From the NCBI GenBank assembly GCA_001051155.2, contig JYIP02000006.1, positions 4,278,001 through 4,342,000 of the forward strand: a stretch of 64,000 bases of DNA, read 5' to 3'. A program made the position numbers and the translations under genes. Below, piece by piece: positions 48,104-58,269 of this stretch. Below the pieces are notes generated by a model that was not told where the DNA came from, made no database searches, and saw only the letters and a program-made list of their open reading frames with translations. Within the stretch, counting starts at the first letter, position 1; the number at the start of each line of letters is the position of its first letter. The DNA is from Chrysoporthe austroafricana. Taxonomy: Eukaryota > Ascomycota > Sordariomycetes > Diaporthales > Cryphonectriaceae.

Positions 48104-49180
48104 ATGGAGGTAAGTAGTATTGTTGCGATCCCCTCACATCAAACCTCAGAGAATAGAGATCCACCTCCCTTCCATGAGACAAGAGTCTGATTAGGGGTGA
48201 GAGCCGAGAGCTCTTAAACCCTCCTAACCATCACTTCCGGAGAGAACGAAAACTGCTGCTAACCTCATCCTCTCATACTCATAGTATTTGAACTTCTTCT
48301 CCCTTCTCATCCTGCTCGCTGGCGCTGCCAGCAGTATCTTCGCTTTTCCCGCCCCGACATCCACGGCTACAACCACCGCCGCCGCTCCCACCCACGTCGC
48401 GCCTGCTCTGCAGGCGGAACCTCTGGTCGGCGGCTTTCCCGGCACCGAGACGACCCTGCTGGCCACCGTCACACCCACACCAGCCGTCGGCGCTATCCAG
48501 GCAGTCGAGGAGCCCGCGGGGGACACGACGTCCCTCGAGATGGCGCACGGCGACCTCGGCAAGCGCGCCCACCCGTTTTACATCAGGTGCCGCTACTACA
48601 AGGTCGAGTGCGTTACCTTGTTCGACACATACTGCGACACATCTGGGATGGTCATCAGCGACGCCTCCTCGTGCCGCGCGCAGTGCATAGTAAGTCCATT
48701 TCGCCCGCCGACCCACGCGGCGGGTGCTCTGAGACAAGAGAGCAGCACCGAAGGAGCAGTATGCTAACCACCAGTCACTACCACGAACAGTGCATTCCGG
48801 TGCCGCAGCAAAAGTGCGCGATGGCCACCTCGGGTGAGATGATCTGCTGGGTTGCAGACGAGGACGAGGACGAGGGTGCGGGCCACACGGCTGCTCTGGA
48901 CGGTCCTCCTAATGGCACCTCCACGGCTGGTGCTCCTTGGAGCACGACCGCTGATACTCCTTGGAACACGACCACTGGTGCTCCTTGGAACACGACCACT
49001 GGTGCTCCTTGGAACCTGCCCACCGGTACTCCTTGGAATACGACCGCTGATACTCCTTGGAACACGACCACTGGTGCTCCTTGGAATACGCCCACTGGTG
49101 CTCCTTGGAATATGCCCACCAGTATTCCTTGGAATACGACCGCTGATACTCCTTGGAACACGCCCACTGGTGCCCACTAA
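48104..49180 (+). CDS. Secreted 8-Cys protein with tandem-repeat tail
   Basis: Three exons (48104-48109, 48285-48689, 48791-49180) encode 266 residues. The first coding exon is only ATG GAG; without it the signal peptide (FFSLLILLAGAASSIFA) has no start. A propeptide-like Ala/Thr/Pro-rich region ends in a Lys-Arg site (LGKR, about 93-96), a plausible Kex2 cut. Eight cysteines between about 104 and 156 suggest a small disulfide-bonded domain. An acidic linker (DEDEDEG) leads to ten 8-residue repeats (185-264) of the form xPWNTTTG, several with Asn-Thr-Thr glycosylation sequons. I recognise no family. Processing and size resemble effector-like or cell-surface secreted proteins, but that is inference. 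Confidence 0.8.
48932..49171 (+). repeat. Ten 24-bp coding repeats with 96-bp higher-order period
   Basis: Each 24-bp unit encodes eight residues starting A/T/I-P-W. Unit endings run TTAD, TTTG, TTTG, LPTG, TTAD, TTTG, TPTG, MPTS, TTAD, TPTG, so TTAD units recur every fourth copy. Confidence 0.92.
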
Positions 49181-49601
49181 TTAGTCGGAGCACGGCTCCT
49201 GCCTCTGTGGAGGCGGACTGCGTCCCCAGGGACGACGGGGAGGGAGCAAACATTGGAACACACGAGGAAGCAACTGGAGAGTAGACTGGAGAGCTTAGAC
49301 CAGAACGAGAATCAAATTGCTTTTCCTCTTTACTAAACCAACTTGTATGGGTATCTGATACAACATTTCGTAATCTAGGGGGGGGAGAAGTGCGAAAGAT
49401 AGGCGAAAGCATAGCAATGAGGCAGGCCTATGACTGAAAGCACGCTAGAATTATGTCTGAGCCGGAGACTTCCAAGCTCACGGTGAAACATGGCTAGGAC
49501 ATGCTGGTTGAAGTATAAGGACGGGCACGAGGACAGAACTACCTTCCGGTGCCTATTAGGCTAATGTCTCGCTCTCAGGCACATGAATGTCTTAAGACCC
49601 A
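49181..49601. other. Convergent intergenic region, secreted protein / PAP2
   Basis: Non-coding 3' flanks of two convergent genes. No gene seen. Confidence 0.6.
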
Positions 49602-50884
49602 CTAGACTATATCCTCAGACCTTCTCGCTGGGCCCGACCCAACAGGTTTGCGCGAAAAGGTGCCATTCGTGCCGTTCGTGCTATTAATGATACCATTGTG
49701 TCCATTTGTGAAGGTGCCCTTGTCGCCGTAACCCCCGGGCGCCGCACCGCCCCAGCCGACGCGGCGGGTGAAGGTTGCGCTGGCCAGCTCGGGGTTGGCA
49801 AAGTCGAAGGGGACGCCCCTGCTGAGAGGGATGTGGTTGAAGCGCCAGTCCCAGATCGCGGCGTAAGTCATACGGTACGCGGAAAAGGCCATGACGGTGC
49901 CGATGCAGGCGCCCGCGAAGATATCGTACCTAGAGTTTGCCGGTCAGCTTCTTCAGGGTCCGGGCCCAGCCTGGCCTTTGGGGTCCCGCTACGTACCAGT
50001 TGTGGAACTCGTCGATCGTCAGCGCGCCGCCGATCAGCACGGCGCCGAGGACGGGGGCGTAGATGGCGATGAGCTTCCACATGGCCGGGTGGTAGTTCGC
50101 GAAGACCTTGAGCTTGGCATTCAGGTAGAGGTACAGGTAGATGAACCCACCGAAGGCGGCGGTGGTGTGGCCGGAGGGGAAGGACTCGAGGCTGTCGTCG
50201 ATGGTGTCCGGGTCGCCGGTGCAGATGTCGCGGGTGAAGTAGATCTGCTTGAAGCCGGTGGCGTCGTACTGGTTCTTGATGAGGGAGGTGTCGGGCTGGC
50301 AGGCGGCGAGGAAGTGGGGGCGCAAGCCGCCGATGAGCCACTTGAGGAAGACCTGGAAGACGGCGGCGGTGATGAGGGAGTAGAGGAGGCCGATGATGGC
50401 GTTGTTGGCGTCCCAGAAGGAGCGCACCCGGACCTGGACGCAGAGGATGACGAAGATGGGGACCAGGCTGCCGAGGAGGGCGGCGGCCCAGATGGGCACG
50501 ATTTCCTTGCGGAGGGGATAGGCGAACTGCGGGTAGACGACCTCGCCGTCGGAGAAGGTGACGGGAAAGGATCGGGTCGGGGCCGGGTGAGCCTCGTAGA
50601 CCTGCAGGATGATGTGGCGTCAGCATTGATACGATGTGGTGAGTGTGAAGGTTGTGGGTGGTAGTTTGGGATGGGAGGACGGGGAAGGGGGCAGAACAGC
50701 AACTCACACCTAGACCAATGGCTCCCATGCAGACCATGGTCACGATGTCGAGCCAGGTGTACTTGAGCCACTGTCCAAACGAAGGCCGAGTGGCCATGGA
50801 GTGGTAAGGCTGGTTGCCCGCGTGGTGATGGTGGCCATTGGTGGCTGCGGCGCCATCACGCTGCCGACGGTTGAAGATGCCCAT
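49602..50884 (-). CDS. PAP2-family lipid phosphate phosphatase
   Basis: Three minus-strand exons (50884-50708, 50601-49997, 49929-49602; introns 106 and 67 nt) encode 369 residues with about six membrane spans. Motif 1 is KWLIGGLRP (146-154), motif 2 is FPSGHTTA (SGH about 202-204), and motif 3 is read across the last intron as TIDEFHNWYD (His about 259, Asp about 263). The Arg that usually precedes motif 3 (SRxxDxxHxxxD) is replaced by Leu. The family dephosphorylates phosphatidate, lysophosphatidate or diacylglycerol pyrophosphate, as with yeast Dpp1/Lpp1. The tail is Asn/Gly/Thr-rich. Confidence 0.92.
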
Positions 50885-53796
50885 ATTGACCGTGATCTCT
50901 GTATCTGTGGTCACAGCACCGTGTGGCCTTCAATTAGATAGATTATTACTGCAAATCAATGATAGGCAAAAACGAGAGCAATGAGAGAAGCTACGGAGCC
51001 ATGGGAAGGAAGGGAGCCAGCGCGGTATTAGATATCAAGTCTCACGATGCGGCATGGTCGACGTCACTTGACGGGAGGCCGCATCATGCAGTGACACGGT
51101 GAACACTCGTCACCTCTCTGTCTCTGTCTGTCTCTCTCTCTCATATGGTCCCCGAGGGCACGCCGAAGCATGCAGCCGTGCGGCCACGGTCTGGACCATC
51201 TCGATGAGACGGATGATGCCAGATGGCGGTGGCCTATTTCAGACCAGCACAGGATCGATGGTGAAGGAGGAGGAAAACAATGGGACCTCGAGCGCCAAGG
51301 TGACATCAGAGCGGTATGGAAACTTGGCTCTGGAGGTCTTGGCACTCGATCCCTTGCCCACGCCCACGGCTGCGCGGGTCGTTTCCTCCGCCGCAGAAAC
51401 CGTGGGAGATCTCTGCTGCAGCAGCTCAATTAAGTGGACAGGTAATTACTGTGCTCGGGGTGTTTCAGACGGGATCGGGGACCTGCATCGTGCAGGTCTG
51501 CGAGTGGTCGCGTTGGACGTATAGTAATTAGTACGCTATAATTATACCTGGGCAGCCACAGCTATAGCCGCCGCCGTAACCAATATCCGACGTGCGATCA
51601 TCATAAAAAGCACAAAGACAGGGCGTGTATAAAGACCTACTAGAATGTCGAGGAGTGTGAGCGGGCAGTGGCACGTCTGGTGTTTTGTTTGACGCCTTCA
51701 GATGTCTGCAGCCGTGCCCCTTACATACGGCCACGACATCTCGAGTATCCCTTGGGCTCAGTTAATCTGGTGTCCATCGCCTCTACGTTCCTTCAAGTGC
51801 CCGTATCTAAACGTATAATTACTAAAGACACCTATCGCGTTGCGAATGTACAGTAGGAATTTGAACCTCAAGACTGTAATGATCCGCTCGCGAACCTCCT
51901 CCCTCCCCGGTAGAATTGTTTAAAAACATTATGGGAACGCTGGCCTTATTCCCTCCCAGGGAGTTGTTCGACGAAAGGTGTAAGGGCACTAGGTATCTAG
52001 CGTAATTACTGGAGAAATATTGCTGGCCTCTCCGTGCATCTCGCATCGATCAAGGCAGTCTGGTCATCTTACCTCAAGACCCCAGTTGATCTCGCTCTCG
52101 ACCATGATGTTGCTACGGATTCGAAGCTGAGTGTGGTTCGGGTTTTACCGGGAAATTTCGTGGCAGCATTCTTCTCAAGCTCATGCCGTTACTTCCCACT
52201 GGCGCGCTGCACCCCGCGGTTACGACCTAGCACTCGTGGCCATCTTCGCAGGTGTGGTGTCCTTCAGGCCGTCCTTCAGAAAAGCCCTCCAAGCAAGAAG
52301 ACATGGACCTGGGACACATTCAAGCTCTGTTCCCCGCAGCCTCGTACAGCCTTCCCATCTCAGAGGCTCAACTTTACGAATTGTGTTGAGGGTTCGTCTA
52401 ACTGCTGTGGTGTCCGCTGGCGAGTATGACTGACGAATAACACCGTGGTGGAGGAAACGAAGCTCGGACGGCTTGGATAATTAAATGTGACCCTAACGGC
52501 TAGACTCGATACTATCCCGACTACCGACTTGGCAAAGCTGCTTTAACTTGGTAGGGTGTTTTGGGATCTATCGAGCTACCTAGGTACCCAAGCGCCTGGG
52601 CATCATGATGCTCCGAAGGCGCTGGGACAACAACGGAGTCTCAGCAGGCTCCGGGCCGGGAACTGCGATTCTAAGGCTTGCGCCGATTATCCAGACGTAG
52701 CCGCTGTGCTGAGAAGCGCATGTATCCGCCATCTTTATTTATAGACACGGATAGTCAGTTGTATGGCTCTGGCACGAAGACAATCAGACTTAGCTGTGGC
52801 GAAACAGGCACCTGATATCGAGCATAGGAAAGAATAAATGAGTATTGAGATAGAAATCTGTCTTCTACAAAAGAGAGTGAAAATGGCAGTGCAGTGCTTA
52901 GCCATAAATATATAGAGCACAGAAATACCAGGGTTAGGGTGCTGGTTGCTCCACTTTTCCACATTAGCTTCCACACCACGCGCGCGCAGCCGCGCTATCT
53001 ATCCCACCTCGCTGGCCGTCCACGGTCGGGCGGCATGATGCTGTGGACGAGGGTAAGTCTCGGGTGTGCTGCGCGTGGCCGACCGTGTCGGTAGGGCGCT
53101 TCTCGTGCGCTAGCATCCTATTAAGAGGACTCAGGACATAGACCAGTGCCTCTTCGGACCCGTACAGATCAGCCCACTGTAGAGTATCCTACTAGAGCCT
53201 CCTTGATGGATCCGCAGCTCGGCCGAGGTAGTAGGACCTGCTGCAAGAAGTATAAGGCCACGCCAGCCTGGGCCATCCTCCGGAGACTTCTGTCCGCTCC
53301 TCAGCGGTCGGCGCCAACCAGCCGCCAGGGACCAGCCACACGGCAGGGTACGGGATCCAGCGCTCCAATTATTTCGCTATCCTCACGGCGAGCTGGCTGC
53401 GGCCTGCAGCGTTGCCAGAGGGGCCCCAAGCCACGTCCACGGGGAGTGGGTACGGTTCGCTGTCGCCAGGGGCCATGCGGTTAGTGGCGATCGATCTTGT
53501 GGGGATGTTGACTGCAGGTGATGCAATGTGGGCAGGCATTCGAAACCTGTTGTTGACGACCGTCTCCGGGCATCCGGGGTATTACAGCAGTAGTGCTGAG
53601 GGACTGAGAGGCTGTAAGTAGTTATGCCTCTCAGCTCGGATCAAGAGCCTCAAGGCCTGTCTTGTTCTTAACTCGACCACACCTCTCACACGCCTCGTCT
53701 TTCCTGCCTCCGATGCTGCGGATATAGAGACGGCAGCTCACATGAGAGACTGACCCTGGCGGCGAGATCGCCCTCCGCAAGCGAGGGACGAAGAGC
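50885..53796. other. 2.9-kb gene-poor region
   Basis: It begins with the PAP2 promoter and a TCTC/TCTG tract near 51118-51140. No gene is supported; composition shifts toward AT around 51.5-53 kb. A TACCTAGGTA palindrome occurs near 52577. Confidence 0.5.
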
Positions 53797-54855
53797 ATGG
53801 CGTCATACTTGACAAACGCAGGCCCACTCTGGGGGTCGACGTCGTCACTTCTCACGGCAAAGCAGAGCCGCGGCCAGGCTTGGGCGTCGGCGACTTGGGC
53901 GACGGGCCAGAGCATCATCTCGGGGATCCTATACCACAGGAAAGACTACGATGTCGCCCAGCACCACCGCGCCGAGTACACGAGCTTCCGCGATGAGATC
54001 CTGATGCCACCTGCCTACGACAGCATCGTGCCCGCCCCCCAGCCACAGGGCCGGAGCCTGCAGCAGCGCCCACAGCCAAGTCCGCCGGCGCCGGCGCCGG
54101 CGCCGCCTGCTGCTGTTGCTGGTGCAGCCCCGCGACAACAGGCCATCGAGTTGCCTTCCCTCCCCCGGCTGCTGGGCCTCGAGAACCTGGACGAGTGGGA
54201 TGACATCCTCAAGCGGACCCTGCGCTTCCACGGGCTGGCCGAGTACATCACCGCGCCGTACCCGGGCGTCCCGGAACCATCGTCGACACAGCCTTCGTGG
54301 TCCAGTAGATATAGCAGCAGCAGCGCCAGCAGCAACACCCTTGCCCGCGACCAGTGGGCCGCCAACCGCGCGGCCGTCTCGCTGCTGATGGTCGGCTCGT
54401 TCTCGAGCGACGTCCGCGACACGCTCCTCGCCCACGGCTACGACCCGGCCGAGGAGGACCCCCGGGCCGTCCACGACCTCGTGCTCGAGGCCCTCCCCTG
54501 CGCGGCCGGGGAGGACGTGGCGAGCTGGATGGGCGAGCTCAGCGGCATCTCCCCCGGCGAGAGGCGCTTCGACGGCAGCCTGCGCGAGTTCTGCCTGCGG
54601 CTGCAGTACCTCCGCCGGCGCCTGCACCAAGCGGAGCCCCAGCCCAACGACAACCTGGTGCTGGTCATGGCGGTGCTGGGGCTGGCGCGGTGCGACAGGT
54701 ACGAGGCTCTGAGCATGACGCTGGGGAGGGAGCTCGAGAGGGGCGCCCTGAGCTGGGCGAGGCTCATGGGGGACCTGAGCGCAGTGCACGGGCGGGAGGT
54801 GAGGGAGCGGAGGAGGATACGTGCGAAGGGGGTGGACGACGGTGGCGGGTTGTGA
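53797..54855 (+). CDS. Solitary copia-Gag-like (UBN2-type) protein
   Basis: A single exon encodes 352 residues. After a Pro/Ala/Gln-rich segment (about 80-115) the C-terminal 230 residues show the order seen in Ty1/copia Gag domains: LPRLLGLENLDEWDDILKR, then FHGLAEYI, an RAAVSLLMVGSF helix, a DPRAVHDLVLEAL block, FCLRLQYLRRRL and a final SWARLMGDL helix. No zinc knuckle, protease, integrase or reverse transcriptase follows. The intact frame with GC-rich codons suggests either a recent fragment or a gene kept for a host function; identification is by pattern memory, not a database search. Confidence 0.65.
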   Translation: MASYLTNAGPLWGSTSSLLTAKQSRGQAWASATWATGQSIISGILYHRKDYDVAQHHRAEYTSFRDEILMPPAYDSIVPAPQPQGRSLQQRPQPSPPAPAPAPPAAVAGAAPRQQAIELPSLPRLLGLENLDEWDDILKRTLRFHGLAEYITAPYPGVPEPSSTQPSWSSRYSSSSASSNTLARDQWAANRAAVSLLMVGSFSSDVRDTLLAHGYDPAEEDPRAVHDLVLEALPCAAGEDVASWMGELSGISPGERRFDGSLREFCLRLQYLRRRLHQAEPQPNDNLVLVMAVLGLARCDRYEALSMTLGRELERGALSWARLMGDLSAVHGREVRERRRIRAKGVDDGGGL

Positions 54856-56365
54856 GAGGAAATCGAAAACAGGGCTCTTCAGACCACACAGTTGGGTACA
54901 CAGGACCAAGTTTGAGGATGTTTTGATGAGATATAGGCATGTTGGGAGGAGGCCCTTCTTCATCACCATACGCACAAGGTGGAGACCGCCAAGGAGAAGC
55001 CTCTTACTGTTCGCCCAGATCATGCATTATCTCTGGTAATCGCCACCTTGACGATGTTCTCGTCTTGTACATGCAATAGTACATAATGGTATTATTCATC
55101 AGCTCAAACAATCGACCTGTTGACATGTCCCCGAGCTTGGTAGCCCTTTCTTTGATGAGCTAGTGATGGTTGTCGGATCCTGTAGTCCCTGTTGGCGCAC
55201 GGTATATAGAGAATAATGTTGTTGAGGAATCTAACGTATGGTGAAAAGCTATTTATAATACTAACTAGACCTGGGGCCTGCCCAGCACCCGAAAAGATGA
55301 AGGGAAAGGTATCACCTTTCCGGAATGGGCTGATACTTTGCGGGCTTTGCACTTATAATTACCTCGCTCTTGTGAGAAGTACACTACATTAAGGACACTT
55401 CCTCGTACCCTATCTTAAGCCCGTAAGTTTACGAATGATCAGAGACCGTAAGCTCTAACCTATCCGTTATCGACCTAAGCGCCTGAATCAACGGCAAGAT
55501 GCACACGCAAAGCCGCACTCCCGTCTAAAGCCGCAAGCTTTGCTTTGTGTACTTGTTCTTCCAGACGCGAAGCATGGCGATCTAAAGTGTCAGAAAACAT
55601 GTCCAAGAGTAGTAATTACCATGAAAGGTAGCACAGGGATTTTCGCGCTTAAGCAACCGTAAGATACGACAGCTTCAAAGATAGATTTCATCAGTACGAC
55701 GAACTTACTAACAAGAATACCAAGATAAACCTTCAAGTTCATCGTAATAATATCTTTGAGCCTATTGTCGATGAGTGGATACGTCGTAAAGATCAATTTG
55801 TTTTGAAAGAAAACAACAACTTTAGCCACAGCGGTAGCAAAAGAAATAATCTTGTCAGGAAATGTAAGCAAGAGCTCGACGTTCACTCATTTTTTTCAAT
55901 TGCCCTCAGTCTCCAGACTTCGTCGCAAGCCCAATTAAAAAAAAAAAAAAACACTTCGAAGGCTAAAAGAATATGTGCGGAAGCAGCCATATTGGGATGC
56001 CGAAACATTGAGGTCGTCGGCTCAAGAGGGTTTAGGTGCACTTTCTACAACGACAATCAATTCCTGGATTGATGCAATCCTTCAAATTTCTTCATGGTTG
56101 CGTTGATAATCATGGTAGCATGACTGGACATTAATTTCATGTTGTATTGTACTATTGCTTGTTAATTAAAAAATTATGGAATCAATGTTGCGGGGTGATA
56201 ACGGTCCCCGGCCCGCTTTACTTAGGTGACGGAGCTTAATAATTATTCATTGTTCCCGCTGTCGGAGCCACTGCGCATGCGAGACGGACGTCATTATCCC
56301 GTTGATTCCGGACCTCCTCAACAATCGTCCTCACAGTTGTCCTTCACTTTGAAGCGGACATCAAG
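54856..56365. other. AT-rich intergenic stretch
   Basis: Visibly AT-richer than neighbouring genes, with A runs near 55937-55950 and TTAATTAAAAAATTA near 56162. Short hydrophobic frames exist (for example 55590-55886 minus) but none is convincing. The right end is the promoter of the SDR gene. Confidence 0.5.
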
Positions 56366-57448
56366 ATGTCCACTATCGATACGTCTCCACTCGCTGCGGC
56401 GGACCTTTTCTCGGTCAAGGGTCTTGTCGCCGTCGTCACAGGCGGTGCCACTGGTGAGTTTCTGAGTTGAGCAGGGCGGTACCCAGGTGGTCGGGATCAT
56501 AATGTGGTGACATGTTTAACCAGGCATCGGCCTCATGATCGCCAAGGCACTCGAGGAGAATGGCGCAAAAGTGTATATCATCGGTCGCCGCAGGGAGGTG
56601 CTGGAGAAAGCGGCAAAAGACGAAGCGGTATGCCTATTTATACAGATCCACACAGAGCTGCCCGTCGCTTACACCAACGGCAGAAACAAGGCAACATCAT
56701 TCCCATCACAGGCGATATAACTTCTAAGGCGGACCTGGAGCGCATCACCTCGCAGATTACCAAAGAGGTCGGCTACATCAATCTCCTCGTCGCCAATGCC
56801 GGCATTTCGGGCCCAAGATTCGGACAAGGGATATCCGTCTCTGGGGCCAACAAGCCCTCTCTCGTCGACCTCCAACGTGATCTTTGGAGCGTCGACCCGG
56901 TAACGTTTAGCAACACGTTTAGTGTCAATGTCGGCGGTGTGTTCTTCAGTATTGTCGCGTTCTTGCCGCTGCTTTCTGCGGGCAACGACAAGGGCAATGT
57001 CGCCCAGAAAGGTCAAGTAGTAATCATCAGCTCGATCGGCAGCTTTAGCAGGGTGCCGGGCGCGCATTACGCGTACGGCGCCAGCAAGGCCGCCGCCACG
57101 CATATGGCGAAGCAGTTTGCCAGTACATTCGTTGATTATGGAATTCGCTTCAATGTCATAGCACCGGGAAGTCAGTGCTCTATCTCCGGCCTCAGGCGGT
57201 CGAGTTCCAGGCGAGCTGACACCAGTTTAGTGTATCCTTCCGAGATGACCGCGCAGACCATGGCCGCAGTTAATAAGATGACGGACGAAGAGAAGGCAGC
57301 TCGTCTCTCGCCGCTAGGAAGGATGGGGCAGACCCAAGACATGGCCGGGTGTATTCTCTGGCTCGCATCTAGGGCAGGCGAGTGGTTGAATGGCAACGTA
57401 ATTGTGACAGACGGCGGGAGGCTCAGTGTTATGCCATCAACGTATTAG
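56366..57448 (+). CDS. Short-chain dehydrogenase/reductase (classical SDR)
   Basis: Four exons (56366-56453, 56524-56627, 56684-57170, 57231-57448; introns 70, 56 and 60 nt) encode 298 residues. The cofactor motif TGGATGIG is at 25-32 and is split by intron 1; NAG occurs in LLVANAGISG; the catalytic region has SSIGS (about 180-184) and YGASK (Tyr195, Lys199). The C-terminus GEWLNGNVIVTDGG is typical of classical SDRs. It should be an NAD(P)H-dependent oxidoreductase; the substrate cannot be told. Intron 3 is a multiple of three without a stop; removing it yields the usual IAPGMYPSEMT motif. Confidence 0.92.
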
Positions 57449-58269
57449 ATCCAGAAGCGTTCAGTCATATGGCTACGCGTAATGGTCTTGAACGGCTTTC
57501 TAGAGCATTGATGTTATCCTTTCTTTATCGCAAAAGAATGGGTTTCTTTCCGTGTACTACTCTGGCCCGCCCATGGAACTGGGTATTCACTCTACAAAGT
57601 GAGACAAGTAAATCCGAGAGAAGGGTCATGGTCACTGGTTAGTGACATAGCGTGACGTCGAGATCTCAGCACGCCACCGAGCATGCATGCACGAAAGTCG
57701 ACGCATGGAGCGCTTATGCTCGAGTGAGCTACGTGGCTCGGGATCTCTGGAGCCACTATTCCCAACAGAGAACACACCTCACCCAATATTGAATGCAAGA
57801 ATAAGCGATTAGTGTCTTAGTTCTCACTATCGCCGAGGGGAAGATGCAGAGGGGATCAAATCACCAGTCTTTCAGCCCATCTGCAGCCACAAGATAATAT
57901 AATAACAATTCGGTCATGCCCGGATGTCGGCAAGTGTCGACATTCAGAAGACGGTGAATTAAAAGTACCGGGGCTAAATTGTGCCCACCACGAATCTTAG
58001 TTCCTGATTGCGATCAGGCAGGATCGCGCTATCATTACGTATTCACCTGGCCGTGACAGAAGCCCTCGCCAGAATCCTAGGCAGAAGCATTTCTTTCACG
58101 TTACAGGGTTCCGGCCCGATTAGTGATGTTAGGCAATTTCACGTCAGAATAAATTTGAAGCCTGCGAAGTATCTGTTTTAATTAAAAGCGGATCTTGTCT
58201 TCATACACCCCGACAATGATGATCATCTCCTAGTCTAGGATTGTCAAGACCTCAGAGCCATAGTTCAAG
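57449..58269. other. Intergenic region, SDR / glutaminase
   Basis: No gene seen; contains the promoter of the glutaminase gene. Confidence 0.55.

Noticed and set aside
48764..49177. Three antisense frames across the 24-bp repeats
   Set aside because: A 24-bp period (multiple of three) keeps every frame open if one unit is open, so these are by-products of the repeat.
51850..51880. Minus-strand GGTTCAAATTC resembling a tRNA B box
   Set aside because: The bases around it do not pair as a T stem and no A box is found upstream.
52925..52945. GGGTTAGGG, telomere-like
   Set aside because: A single copy in the middle of the window, not an array.
55590..55886. 98-codon hydrophobic minus-strand frame in AT-rich DNA
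   Set aside because: Hydrophobicity follows from AT-rich codons; no homology pattern and no start context.
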